A stretch of 64,000 bases of DNA. Source: Pseudisothecium myosuroides. Lineage: Eukaryota > Streptophyta > Bryopsida > Hypnales > Lembophyllaceae. The stretch lies in the NCBI GenBank assembly GCA_951799445.1, contig OX637293.1, positions 13,888,001 through 13,952,000 of the forward strand. Reading direction: 5' to 3'. Below, in pieces: positions 10,490 to 23,613 of the stretch (positions are counted from its first letter, which is position 1; the number at the start of each line of letters is the position of its first letter). Under the pieces are notes generated by a model. It made no database searches, had not been told where the DNA came from, and worked only from the letters and a program-made list of their open reading frames with translations. Made by a program: the position numbers and the translations under genes.

Positions 10490-12720
10490 TTTATGACCTA
10501 GTAACAAATGAAAATTTCTAAGTTGTCCATTATATTGAAAATTTGTACTTGAATAATGTATCCAGTTTTCTTATTTTCTATTTCATTAATCGCATTAGAG
10601 TACCCCATAAATATTGAATTATGTACAACTTTATAGAAAAGTAAATTACACAAGCCTACAAAGACATAAAAATTGAATGTCAACAATAATCATGATATAA
10701 TTAAACACAAGTGCGCATCCGAGAAAATGCCATACAATTTCTTGAAGATTAAACCTGAACTTAAAATATACTTGCATTTGATTTGATCCACATTCGTAAT
10801 TGATGAAGAATAGAATATGAAAGTATATACGCGTAAAATTGTAATTGTCATAACACAACAGACATCTTTAAATTAAATCAAACCCTATTTCTAATACATG
10901 TTGTAAGGCCTACAATTTATTTAGAATATATCCTCGTTTGAATTAAGTGTGTGCAATTGATTAGAAATAAAATATTTGAGAATGTGCACACATAAATATA
11001 GAAAACTGTACACTTAATTATATACCTTGGGACAAAATCCATTACTATTTTTTGAACATTCTAGCCCCCTTAAAATATAATTGCATTTGATTTACATGTG
11101 TAATTCATTAGAAATAGAATCTAAGAACACTCATACGTGAAAACATAATTGTCATAATAAAATTGAATATGGTCCTTTTAGTTAGAGTAAATCCAATATT
11201 GCTTTTTAAAACTTTTTTATTCCGTGACTTGGAACATACCCTTTTAATTTGATGTACGTGCATAATTCACTAGAAATAGAATGAGGGAGTATGTGTCTGT
11301 AAAAATATAATTATAATATTATCACTAAACATGTGCACCACTAGATCAAATGTGCCATACTATTTTTATTACATTTTAGGTCCGTGTAGAGTATAGTTGT
11401 ATTTGATTTACAATCATTTATTTGATTTACAATCATTTATTTGATTAGCAATAGAGTTTAAGAATATGCACACATAAAAAAGAATTGTGACTACAATTAT
11501 ACCAAAACCTTTGGACTAATTCCAAAAAGTGTTGGATTTTTGTACATTTTAGACTCAAGCAAAATATATTTGCATTTTGATTTTGGTGCCCAATTGATTA
11601 GAATTAGAATATCAATAACATTATTTATAAGTGCAAATAGAATTGTAATAACATAACGAACATCCAATAGCGATTGGGATCTAAAGCACAAGCTACTATA
11701 AGAGGACTTATCGAGGATGATTCTAATACCAAGAACTCAAGTAGTAATTGACTACCACAACTTGTTGTAAGGTAGGCACACCCATTCCCACTCATCACCC
11801 AATTCCGTCCTCATGTACCAATGATGTTCATTCTAGAAAGAAAATGTGCACCACTAGTACATGAGGTAAAAATTCTTAAAGGGACGGGAATGGGTGTGCT
11901 TACCTTAGTGGACATTTCCACTTGGGTTCCAGGTTTTGTACTTTATAGAATTTTTTGTTTCTCATTTTTTTTAATCAATTCCCATTTTTTGGAGGAAAAA
12001 AGTCCTCTTGATAGAATTTCTAATCCTCCAAGTTCTTTTTGTTGATTTCATATATTGCCACAATGTAGACGTATACATAATTTTGTGCATGATCAAACCC
12101 TGTCACTATGTGGCCCAAGTCAACTTTCCATGAAACATGTTTTAGAACTATTGGTTATTAAATGAAAAAGGAAACAAAGTTGTTTTCCATTTTTTTTAAC
12201 CAATTCCTATTTTTTTGGAGGGAAATGTTTAAGTCCACTTGATAGAATTTTTAACTCTCCAAATTCTTTTTCTTGATTTCATTTATTCCCACATTTTACA
12301 TTCCCTTGGACTAAATGCAACAACATTTGTCTTTATTAAAAAATGGACCCATGATTTAGAATATATACTTGTATTTAATTTACATGCATACTTGATTAGA
12401 AATAGAATGTAATAATATACACATGAATATAAAAAAAGAATTGTTACATTAACATTGAGTATATCATAGTCCAAATTGAATCCAACACTATTTCTTGGTA
12501 TATTTTTTATCCATGACTTCAAATGTATTTGCACTTCATTTACGTTTGTAACAAGTGATTAGAAATAAAGTATAATAGTATTCATCCGTGAAAATAGGAT
12601 AGTGATGACACTAAACATGAACACCCTTGGACTAAATGCAACACTATTTTACATAAAATGTCGACATGTAACATAGAATGTACCATCATATGATTTACGT
12701 GCCTCATTTAGTAGAAAAAA
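10490..12720. repeat. Satellite-like diverged tandem repeat, ~165-175 bp period
   Basis: The phrases 'atacttgcatttgatttacatgcataattgattagaaatagaat', 'atgcacacataaaaatagaattgt', 'ataac..aaacat' and 'ttggactaaatccaacactatttt' recur in the same order about ten times. Examples start near 10760, 10920, 11070, 11240, 11385, 11560, 12355, 12520 and 12660. The array is AT-rich and has no credible ORF. A foldback element interrupts it near 11768-11907, together with unrelated DNA to about 12290. Confidence 0.7.
11768..11907. mobile_element. Short foldback element (MITE-like)
   Basis: TAAGGTAGGCACACCCATTCCC (11768-11789) is the reverse complement of 11886-11907 except for one base. An inner pair, CCTCATGTAC / GTACATGAGG, extends the palindrome. 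The 140-bp unit lies inside the satellite-like array. Target-site duplications are not clear. Confidence 0.65.
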
Positions 12721-13680
12721 AATTTAAACAACGCCCTATAGACGCTAAAATCGCCATATACTGTGCGACACAATATTTATAGGATGATTTATTAGTAATT
12801 ATTCTTCAAAAATATTGTCACAAATGTCATCCAAATATGATGAAAAATGGTTCAAAATAAACGAGACATTGTTCAAACACAAAAAATTCTCCAACTAATA
12901 AAATTTGTCTATAATCATTGAAAATAAATTATCTACACAAAATAGTGAAATTAGTTTGCCTTAACAATTAGGTTGCCTTATATCAAGAAAGTTACTTTAC
13001 AAGTCATTAAAGTCAACAAATATTTCTAAAATATTTCCATTTGTACACATGGAGGTTCATGAGTCTCAATTACAACAATATCTAATTCAAAAGTAGTGTA
13101 TTCTTGTACAATAACGGAAAATATTTATATAGTATCAAATGTCGATAAATTAGTGCGGGGCAACCTAATTTCACTATTTTGTATAAGCCCTTTGAGCCCA
13201 AATTACTTTCTTTGTCTTCAAAATAAAATTAGGGAATTATAAATGCACATTCGGACTCCTTCAAATACTATTTTTAATATTCATACTCCATCTTAGAATA
13301 GGCTTCGTTTTCATTTATAATGTTTTATGCAATTTTCATTTAAAAATATTATGCAATAGTATACACACATATATTATATATAAAAAATATATAAATATAT
13401 AAATATATAAATAATAATAATAATAATAATAATTATTATTATTATATTTTTTTGGTGAATAAATTTTACATGAATTTCTGAAAATGTTCGAAATGAATTC
13501 TCATCTAATCATCATCTATAATAAAATTATAAATTTTGTGCAAAGCATAGCTTCCTAACCATAATCATGATTTTATACTGTTAAAGTTGGATGAGTTGGA
13601 TGAATAGAGAATTTTTAAAGCAGATTTCATTCAAGCATGGGATGCCAACTAGGAAAATGAATGGAAAAGCTTCAGCGTGA
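12721..13680. other. AT-rich non-coding DNA with an inverted repeat and a microsatellite
   Basis: ACAAAATAGTGAAATTAG (12937-12954) is exactly inverted at 13165-13182. 13375-13450 is a run of ATA/AAT and then ATT repeats. No gene is visible. Confidence 0.6.
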
Positions 13681-14934
13681 CAAATGAAGGGGGCTTTTTT
13701 TGGCCAGGTCATCAACTCTCATACTTATCGACGCCAGCTGCTAGGTCGCGACTGGTTAAATTTTTCAAAATTTCTGGCGGGTTTTCTTTTTGGGTCATGC
13801 CATGAATTCGCCAACTTCGGCACGGCAGCTGGCAAGCCGTCAGTGGCTCAAATTCAAAAAAAATTGGGCGGGTCATCGGAGGCCCAGCTGAATCCACGAA
13901 ACCCTTACAAATTTAGACCAGTCAGCTAATCCAAGTAACCACTAGCTACCCATTTGGTTAATTTAAGCCGCTTGACCCAACAGCCCATGCTTTTCAATTA
14001 AATTAGTATAAACAACCTGTCGCTAAAGTTGCCTAATGTCAGAGAACCGCTTCCCCATTGGTGGATTCAAATTTCACCTTTGATTCCAACTATGTGGCAA
14101 AAAATAGAAACAATAACCAAAAATTAAGTACATACGAGTACTTACTGGTAGTCATAGTACTCAAATTTTTTGCCACAAGTATAGGGGGTCTAGCGTACTA
14201 TCACCCTTGTTCTCACAATCCCATACTCAACATACTTCAAACTGAAACTCCACTTGCAGCACAACTGGTATCTGGACACCAACTTCTCTCCATAGTGCTT
14301 CAGAGATTGGAATACTATTGAAATGTGCACGTTGCTTCTCAATCTACATACTAGAACAAGATCAACAAGTTCCAGACTTTTGTGCAAAGGAAACTACAAA
14401 GCCAGCTCGTACTAAAACCAAAAATCTAAACATAGACAGCTCGTACTAAAACCAAAAATGTAAACAAGTACACAACAATTTATTTGATACAAAAATGACA
14501 ATCAAACAAGGAGTCCCGAACAAGGAGTCCCGTTGTGAATGCAACAGAATTGAAAAGCAGCATTCACAACCTGCAATCTAAGAAAGCTCACCTTGTCTTT
14601 TTGAGGTCGTTCCAAGCGAAGTGGTCTTCTAATTACTGCGCCGTGGAGTGACTCTTCCAGAACAGTAGTTTAGACTGTTCTGAGGATTGGAACAGTTCAC
14701 TTGCTGCATCAGATAGCTCCCCAAGTTATGGAATGGTACTCCTTGACAAATGGTCATTAAAAAACAAGCCCGCAACGGTTGAAGAGAAATTCAATATCTA
14801 CTGCGTTTGAGAGGATGAGAGAACGCAGAACATTGCGTATAGTCATCAAACCTATGGTCCAAAACATACCTGAAACAATGAAGTGCAGGTCCTTTTCTTT
14901 GATCCACCCGACGACCCATCGAAAGATGGTTGTA
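13681..14934. other. No recognisable gene; 3' flank of the transposase-like gene
   Basis: Short ORFs at 13684-13929 and 14058-14321 have no family signature. The stretch next to 14935 probably holds the 3'UTR of the minus-strand gene. I could not find terminal inverted repeats for an element here. Confidence 0.3.
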
Positions 14935-17900
14935 TCACTTAGATAAAAACTCATCCAATACATCCCTATCGTTGTCCTCTAGTGTATAAATATTAGTTCT
15001 ACTATTGAATGTCAATGCTACAGTGCAAATCACACTGTCTATGTCGATCCATTGGGTGTCAGTAACATCGTACTTGAACTTGTTCCTTACCGGTGCATTT
15101 TTGAACCAGTTAAGCATTATTTGAAAGGCGGGTGCAGAACCTACCTTCTTACCTCCCACTGTAAGAGCCATAAGATCAATCGGGTTTCTGCACAAACCCC
15201 ACTTAGTTCCAACTTTCCTCCGCATTTTTTGTACACGTCCTAGCCACCAAGTACCTACGTCCACCCCAGCAAACACTGGACTTGGGCTTCCTACTTTAGC
15301 AGATCCACGGTTTCTCTGCCGTGCACTTGTCACTGCTGAAGACTGGTTTAGGGTGGAAGATTGAACAAACAACACACCGCAATCAGTTTCCAAGCCAAGC
15401 AATGAGGTTGTTGCTGAATTTGCAGCTTGCAGGTAGTCTTCAGCGTTGTTGAAGTAGACACTATTCTTGATCCGAGTGAGACGGTCCTTAGATAGAAACG
15501 GATTACCATTCAAATCGGCCACCAAAGTTGACTTGTAAATTGCTTGACCCATGTACTCCACCACAGGCTCTACTTTGGGAGAAGCGGTGCTCGAATTAGT
15601 AGCTCCAGGCTGGCTTGGCTCCGCGTGATCCAGCATTTGTGATATTGCATCTCTGCATTCTTCCTCAGCCACTCTGAGATCTTCGTGTACACATGAGATT
15701 TCATCATCCTGTGCACTCAACTCGGTGTCCTCGTTGGAGACTTCACAATCGCCACCCTCTACCTCGTTGTGCACACTAAGGCACTCTCTCAAAACCTCGG
15801 CGTCCCCATCTTCACCAGGGACCAGTTGTGTAGGTGGCACGTACGCCCAGTGCTTTGGATCTGCACTCTCCAACTTCCAAGGTTGTAGAAACCAAGTCTT
15901 AGATGAAGCAAAAGTGGATGGGGCCATGTTTAAAACCTTGAGTACTGTTTGGGCAGCCTTCAAGCCGTCCTTCAACGCAGACACAATGTCTTCATCTGTC
16001 GCCAAGGCGCTGTAATCCGCCAAATTTGCTGGTGCCTGTCCAGTTTCTAACGGGTGCAAATCAGCCCATATGTTGCGCTGCTTGTTATGCGCCCTGTCGA
16101 ACTGCAATCCACTTGGCCCGTATTCAATTGCAGCCAACTGGTTCACAGTATTTGCACACCCCACAAGTTCTTGAAAATCGTACGCTCTCTCCATACCCTG
16201 CATTCCTCCCACCTTGCTAAAAAAGATCTCATAGGAATCAGATCCGGTAAGGTGAAATGGAACCGGCAAGTGAGAGAAGGCATCTCTAAAATACCTGATT
16301 AATAACACCACAAAATGACAAGAGAGCTGGACATCCAAGTAACATTGATTACTAACAAAACATTCTTGCACGGTTGGTGTCTTTGTGTTTCCTCCCACAC
16401 TATGGTCCCCGTACTTGAACCACAGTTTCCAAATACGGAAGAAGAACGAAACCTTGGCTGCAAGAACGACCCTCTCCCTTAGAGTCAAAGAAATGGAGAG
16501 GAAAATGGAAATATAATCTGCACATATTTCCAAATACATCTCCGTCCCTAGTGTTCTTTCCTGATGTGCATCTCTCCCACTGCGAAGTTCATGTAAACAC
16601 GTTCTTGCCTTTTGTGCACAAATGCGTTGTGCACTAGCCCAGTTCTACCTGTCAGTATGTTGAATATCTTCTTTTCGTAAACCATGCTGATCTAACTCAA
16701 ACTTCTGGTACACCTGCCCAAGATGGTCTACATAGCAAACATCAGCCCCTAATTGCAGATTTTTGACAGCACTGTCTAGTGGGTTGATCAATTTTTTACC
16801 ATTGTGGATGAAATCTTGATCATGCAAGCCAGAAATTTTATTCTCACCCAACCATTCGCAAGACAAAGACCATCCTTCCCATGGAATTTCATACCTCAGC
16901 CCTACCTTGCTGGTGTAATCCTTTACCATTAATAGTCGTCTCCTCGAGTCTCCATCTGAAGCATGCCCTATAATTGGCCCAACCACTGCCCCACAATTTT
17001 CTTGCCAAAGAACATCAATACTCTTCCATTGCTTTCTAACCCAGTCTGAGTCAAAACAATTGCATGTACACGACACCACAAGGACTAGTCTTGGCAACTT
17101 GTCATGCAAAGGGTTAACCATGATAACTCGTGCAAAAGTTCCTTTACGATTTAAGTGAAAGGAATCCACGATGGCTAAATAACCAGAGTCACCGTTGCCT
17201 ACCTGTGGCCTGAAAGTTGAAACACACAAGTGATCCCCATGTACACCACAGAAGCCGACCAGTCCATCAGACCGTGCCTCCCAAGAAATGCGTGACTTCA
17301 CCTTCGTCTCATCTTCGGCCAAAATGACAGGGACCGGCCCAACAACTCCATGAGCCACCTTTGCCTCCCTGTAAATCTGAGCAACAGCAGCAAATAGACA
17401 AGCATACTCCCCAGCAATAAACTGCACCCCCTTATTATTTTCACGCTTAATACTATCATATGACGGACCCCCAAAATTCAATGCAAAAAGGTCACACATA
17501 CGCCTCCCTCCGTATATCTTCATTGCCTGTGCAAAGGACTTGGTATTTTTTGAGAATCTGTGACCCTGCCTGACTCGATTCAAATTTGTGGCTACATCCC
17601 GGAGGAAGTCCCACAAGGCTGGCTTTCCACCAAAAGCGTTTGTTCTGTGAGCAGCCAAAATGTTGTTACAAAATGATAGCACATCTTTTCTATTAAAGCT
17701 CTCTACAGCACTTAATTTTAGACCGCGTTGCTTCACTTTCAATTGCGCAACCCTGCACTTCATGAGCCAGTGCAGGGCCTTTTCCTCCCGATATTTCTTA
17801 ACCAATTGCCTGGAATGTGCAGCTAACTCGTGTGATGACAAATAATCTACCCTTCTCCCGCCCCCCGTATTTCTACACCCCCGCTTTACAAGTGCACGAC

Positions 17901-19434
17901 CTTCACGGACCACCCTCAATCTGAAATCCGGTTTGAGCACAATTTCAGAGCAATTACAACACGTCAAATTCATGAACGGTTCTCCTGTGATAGACAATCT
18001 TTTACATCGTACATGCCGGAAGCAACCTGTGACCACTACAAGTTCGTTTTTATATTCAAACTCTGCAGCAGTATTTGGTTCAGATACCCACAACGCTCCT
18101 GGCTTTGTATCATTCAACAATGCATGCACCCTATACAGCTTACCAGCATATTCAACTGTGGGCTTCCAAACCCCCCAACATAGCAAAGAAAGAATGGAAT
18201 CCGAACTCTTACCTGACTGAGGTCCTTCTGCTGTCCGAGAATCGGCAGTGGATGCACCACTGAACCAAGTATGCAAGTCGTTTTGCTTTCCTATGTTGGA
18301 TCTGGACCTCGTTGTAGGTCTACCACGTTTTCCAGAGCTGATTCCAGTGGATCTGCAAGATGATCTCCCAGCCGCAGCCATATCCTCACAGCATTTCGTG
18401 TGAACAAGTCCGTGGAGGTGATTTTGTAGGTTTATTCTAAGATTGTTTTTCGGGGGGCACAACAACATAATCTCTCCATCAAGCTTGCAGCGCACTTTAT
18501 ACCAGAAAGATTTGAATTCAGTAGCGCCCACATCTCCTACTAATACAAACGGAGGATCAAGCGCAGAGACAGAGTCATTCACACTTTGCAGAATGCTCAC
18601 CCCTTCTTCTACAAGTCGCTTGTGTTCAGCTGGAGTGAAGATTACCGCTTTATTCTTGTTTCCCTCCTTCTTGGGATGATCCGTATACAAAATGCCTTTC
18701 TTTTTGCACCACTGTTTGATATGCAGAGTAGAGTGCAAGTGAGACTTTTTGAAATTTGCAAACAGATTTTGAACAGCTGACCGATCGTGTTCCCCGCCAA
18801 CTCCACCAATTTCCTTGTTGCACTCCCCGCAATGAATCTTCACAACTGGCACCCCGTGTTGATCATAAGTTTTGAGCTTCCAAGTGTGATCTGCAAAGTC
18901 CATGGCAGCTAGTTCCTTCTTCAGCTTCATGGCAGCACGTTGGTAATTCGCCGTGATCTCATCAGAGAGGAGTTTCGATTGCAAGAAATCTTCATCTTCT
19001 TCCACAAGTTCAGGAGTATTACCCCCTACAATCACTTCTGCCTCCTCCGACACAGGTGGAACAGCGTCTTCTCCGCATTCGATGTGGGTAGTGGGAAATT
19101 CGAATTCTGAAGGTGCAGGATGGTCATTGCTCCCAGTTTCTAAGACACTGCCAAGTTGACTTCGCTTTTGAACTCGTCCCCCGTCCTCCTCCTCTTCAGG
19201 AATCACGTAGACTCGGTCACAAACAGGATTCATTCCCTCGAACTTGCTCCGAATGCGACAGTGCTCATCAAAGTCCCAAAATTGGAAGGGCCAATCCACA
19301 CAATCCCCCTTCTCCAACCGCAATCGTAACTCTAAGTAAGTGTCACCAACTTGACAGAAAAACGGGCTGAGGAGCTCCGGACGCGCGCTCTCATCAACGA
19401 GCGTGTACAATTTGATCTTAAAATTCAACGCCAT
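14935..19434 (-). CDS. Zinc-finger DDE-transposase-like protein, one frame with a single in-frame TAG
   Basis: One uninterrupted minus-strand frame of 1500 codons, from MALNFKIKLYTL to the stop at 14935, contains one TAG at 16645-16647. The 35 codons between that TAG and the next Met (16540-16644) stay open in the same phase, so the 964- and 534-codon ORFs are one gene. A further upstream in-frame Met at 19539 exists, but the text after it looks like leader. Visible parts: an N-terminal ~80-residue domain with a WPFQFWDF core; two CxxC/H-type zinc-finger-like blocks (KIHCGECNKE...HLHSTLH and a degenerate second ending NHLHGLVH); an AT-hook-like GKRGRP; a Cys-rich block with CCNCSEIV; then a probable RNase H-like catalytic core. 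Candidate acidic residues are in VILAEDETKV, GHASDGDSRRR and the later SYEIFFSKVGG. HDQDFIHNGKKLINP resembles the 'H..K.lRN' helix region of P-element, hAT and Kolobok-type transposases. No introns. It is probably transposon-derived; the superfamily is inference. Confidence 0.7.
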
Positions 19435-22194
19435 CTTTCCACAGCCAAAAACCACCCTAAATCTGATTGCAACCCCCGTGAAACAACAATCCAACGCACC
19501 GTAAACCCTAATCGCAAAAACAGAAAGCTTCAGCAACAACAGAGCCTGGAACCCTAGCCTGAAACCGTGAAGGAACAGAACCCTAGCGAAAGAGACGACG
19601 TAGCCAACACCCGAAATCTGACGACCCTAAAGTTGACAGTCCACGACGGCAGACCGTGATCGTCAATGCACCCAGCTGGCCAGAAACATCCGACGGTCCA
19701 GTGCACCCCATCTGAAATAGTTGTTGTAAAGTTCTACAATTAATCACTAACAAGTAGACCAGCTCACAAGGCAGCCTTAGTTAAGAAATCTGACCCACAA
19801 AATTAATATTAGGGGGGGTATCTTAAGTTTACTTTTTTGCTAATGCACCCCATTATTGAACACTCTATAGTAGTTATAACACACCCAATGCTATTTCACA
19901 TACTCTACGTTATATAAAATCAGATTATAATTTTTAGCTCCAATGTTTTTATCGCACCCTACATTTTATCGCACGTATCTTTATACTTCTACCGCTTACT
20001 GCACCCCCCGAGCTTTTGCTGGCCGCCTAATTTAGCTCTGCTTTTGGTAGGTTCAATTATTCTCAAAACCAATGGTGAGCTCTTAGATTGGCAAGAACCT
20101 TAAGTTTAACCTTAAGCTCAGTTCCCCCTTTTCAAGATTTTGTGTTGTATTGTTTTGATGCGATAGGGTCAGAAAGAGATTTTTTGTGCAAGTTCTGCTG
20201 GGGTTGATTGAGTTGGAGTAGTTTTTTTGAAATGTGTAGTTTTTTTCTTGGGAGTTCATTTGTTTGCTAGTTTGTTTGGTTTGTTGATGTGAATGGCATT
20301 TTTGAAGAGATGTTTTGTGTTAGTTATTGACTTAGAGTGTGATTTGTTTGACAGGGTTTTCAGCTACAAATCTAGATATGGATCATAGTGTAGGTGATTG
20401 TAAACTCTTCTGTTCATGCCTATTATTGTGCTTTGTATTTCAGGTTTTCTTGCTGTTAATTTTCTCTTTTAGATTTGTGCTTGCTTTAGTGTTTACTATT
20501 GAAAATCTGAACAACTAGTTTCTTTCTATATGTCAATGAGCCTTTGTAGCAAAAAGAATCGTTTGTTATTGCTGTGGATAGGGTTTTCTAAGTCAGCCGC
20601 TTCTCGACCTTTTTATTTGATGTATTCTCTAGAGTGGAAAGTATTTCACAGCTCAAGGTCTATCAAGGTCTTTTATTTCGGCTTGCTTGTGTCGAAACGA
20701 GCACTCTAGTGGTATAATGGGATGCGAGCTTATCTCGCCTCTGGTTTTCTTTTGTGCAACCAGTGTTGTGTACCAGACAAATGTTATACTTTTATGTTGG
20801 TTCTGGGAGTCTCTACTTTGCATGCAGTTTGAATAAGGATTGTACTAAAGTAAACCAATACTATTAAACATTGATAAGTTGGAGTGTATGGTATTTGCAT
20901 TCAGGTCCAAGCGGCAGCTTAACTCATTTTCTTATCTAAAGATACATTCTCACGAAACAGTTTTCATCATGCACTTAGGATCATCCAAAATATACTAATA
21001 ACAGGAGTGGATTTGACATTTTAGACAACAAGGATGGAATCTCAGGCAACAAGACTAACCCTTGCACTAATTTTTTCACAAAAATATGGTTGAAATTTTG
21101 AGTTCTGATTTTCAATGCGCCCATTGAAAGAAGAGAAGACACGGTGTACAATAAAGGAATGTTGTCCTCATTAACCAATAATAACATATTCAAAAAATGT
21201 CATCTTTGCATCATCCGAAAATAAAGGAAGCAGTGGATTCTAACACGTGTCAATCCTCAATTCAAAGACGTGTTGATGTAGCCCAAGCCTACAATGCGAC
21301 TGAATCAGCGCCTGATTTCCTCAGATCGATTGTGATTTTTGGAATTTGGGTAGAAGAGTCTTAAAATAGAGATTTATTCCATTGTACACATGGATAATGG
21401 TAAATGACAGGTCATAGCCTTGTTGGATGCCAACATGGCAAAGGAAGAAGAGGATAATCCTACATGGCAGAATCAACACAAACTTGTGAGATTGTGTCCG
21501 AATCAAGCTCTCCTAATCAACAGGACAATTGAACATAAACCAGTTGATTTTCATGAGAAAACGGACACGTATTTTTCTACTAACTGTGTGAAACCGTCCT
21601 AGTCCAACTTTGTTTGTCAATATGCGTAGGTCCGTTCTAGCGTGGTGAATTATATTGGAAGGTTACCCTTACACTCCTAGGATAAAAAGTGTGGGCATTA
21701 CAGGTGCGCCACCACTCTTGAACCTTAGTGCATTCTAATACTGCTGGAAGCGCCATGCCCCCACCCCCACCCCCTCGTAGTGCCACTTTGCATTCTCATG
21801 CGTCATGCCTAAACCACCCTTGTCATCTTATGTGAGTGGGGTTGGATTACAATGCAGGTAATGTAAGTCCTCCTAACTTGGTTGGACAATACTCTTGAAT
21901 GTTCAGTGTTTGAAGCACCCTTGGACCATTTCAGAGCTTTTTGCATCCGACTGCGTAGCTTGAAAGTTCTGATTGTGTTGTATGACAAACATAGGCGTTG
22001 TAGTCATGTTGAAGTCGAATAGCAATTATGGTAGACGACGAAGTTCCGCCGCAGTCACCTGCATGTGACCAGCGAGTGACGTGGTAGTGACATCTCCCAA
22101 AACCGCAAGGAGCTTACGGTTTGGGTCAGGTTTCCCTTAGTCCACTGTACCTAAATCCTTCGGGCACTCGATCTAATATTTGTTGTTGTTGCAG
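19435..22194. other. Upstream flank and intergenic DNA, no gene seen
   Basis: 19435-19700 holds the leader of the minus-strand gene. 19680-20020 has several CACCCC-containing phrases. The rest is T-rich or mixed DNA with short ORFs (for example 20981-21193 and 21420-21602) without protein signatures. 21970-22194 looks like an intron ending in GTTGTTGTTGCAG, ahead of the En/Spm-like exon. Confidence 0.35.
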
Positions 22195-22452
22195 TACAAG
22201 CTCGAAGACGAAGTGTTCCTCATCAATCCACGGTCCACCCGGCAGAAAATTGCGGTGGGGAAGATTAGCGGCCTTCCAGGGGAACACAAGTTCCACCATT
22301 CGGAGATTCCAGAGACGTGGTTGAAGGTGGATGTGGTGGACATTATGGTTCCTGGTGTGCCGCTCATGTTCCCCAATGAGAAGGCAAACCAAGAGAATAT
22401 TGAAGATGTGAAGGGGACTTGTGCAATATGGAACCTAAAGCTAACGACTTGA
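22195..22452 (+). CDS. C-terminal exon of a CACTA (En/Spm) transposon-associated protein
   Basis: An exon preceded by GTTGTTGTTGCAG encodes 85 residues with DEVFLINPRS, QKIAVGKISGLPGEHKFHH, KVDVVDI and a C-terminal GTCAIWNLKLTT. The 'V-x-L-x-P ... VA-x-G-x-I ... G ... FH ... I-P ... V-D-V' pattern is that of plant Ptta/En/Spm-type transposon proteins. It lies 1.16 kb inside a CACTA terminus, with coding direction toward that end. Upstream exons were not found. It is probably a remnant. Confidence 0.45.
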   Translation, partial: YKLEDEVFLINPRSTRQKIAVGKISGLPGEHKFHHSEIPETWLKVDVVDIMVPGVPLMFPNEKANQENIEDVKGTCAIWNLKLTT

Positions 22453-23613
22453 GGTACCCTATGGGAGTCTAAATTTGTCCCGGGGCCTTTTTGTGCAGGG
22501 GTGACAAAGTTTTTGACATTTTGAGAGTCTTCCATGATTACGATGCTAGTGTCACATGTTACTGTTGAATTGGATTTACGACTATGTAATTAAAAAATAA
22601 AAAATGTCGTTTGCCATAACCTTTAATGTGATGCTTGATGCTTCTGGAAGTAGGTTTGGTCATTGCCTTAGACATCTGTGTGTGCTTGAAATGCATGAGT
22701 GTGTGAAGGTAGATTGGCTGTGATGGGTGTATTGTAGGGTTTATGCATTGTTTTGTCACGGATTGCCATTTGAATGCATGATTGCTATTGTGTATACTAG
22801 AGATGCGGGAGTGATGTAAGTGCTGTAGAGGCGTTGTGGTAGTGAGAAGGTGGAAAACAGGAGTAATTGCTGGGTACAGAATAGGAGTTCACACCTACAG
22901 AAGAACTTGCATGCAACACCCACCCGCCATCATCCCGATTGCGCTCTGACTTTCTGTTTTTGCCAAGTCGAATTTCTTTACTACTCCATCACTATGACCC
23001 GACTTTAGATTGTCATGGTCATGGTTGAGGTGCCTCAAAGAAGGTCCATGTACTTCCCACAACACTTCCACTCGATGCACTTGTAACTCCCAGAGGACTA
23101 GGTGTAGAAGCAACGCTCACTGGTGATTGACTAAACTGCACCGACTATAGAGTGACTATGATGGTGTCCTAACACCGCCTAAAACCGTCACTCTACCGCA
23201 ACTTCTCTACAACCACACGCCTTTGCTAACGTGGAATGTTCCGTGACTTCAGAATGATTCCATAATTGGCTGACGTGGACTTCCACGTCGACAAATATGT
23301 GACTGAATGGTGACTCCGGAATGACTGCAAAATTTGAGCGGGAGCCGTCCATGTCACCCCTTTTTCTCTGAATCGGGCACCTGCCTGGCCCAAGCACAAA
23401 ATTTCCCCCCAAAAGGGAGCTTGTACGATGACCTTGTCATCCATTCCTCATCCTTGCCCAAATTGGATGGTGATAATAAAATCGCCTAATCATAAACAAT
23501 GACTGGTCCACAATGATTGCAGGGCCCCTAGTCATTTACAAGTCATGGGTGTCCGGATTGACTCTTTTTGAGTCATTTTTTGCAGTCACATATGTGCCCA
23601 CTTTCTTGTAGTG
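22453..23613. mobile_element. Right end of a CACTA (En/Spm) transposon
   Basis: The sequence ends at 23613 in the reverse complement of CACTACAAGAAAGTGGGCAC, the canonical plant CACTA terminus, and is followed by CTA (a possible 3-bp target site). GTGACT/AGTCAC motifs crowd 22040-22100 and 23110-23580, as expected of subterminal repeats. No matching left terminus was found upstream, so the element is truncated or its other end has diverged. Confidence 0.7.

Noticed and set aside
12937..13182. Perfect 18-bp inverted repeat ACAAAATAGTGAAATTAG
   Set aside because: Real, but no target duplication or second copy seen; could be chance in AT-rich DNA.
16645..16647. Reassigned TAG codon (alternative genetic code)
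   Set aside because: Other genes here use TAG as a normal stop (the BSD last exon), and plants use the standard nuclear code.
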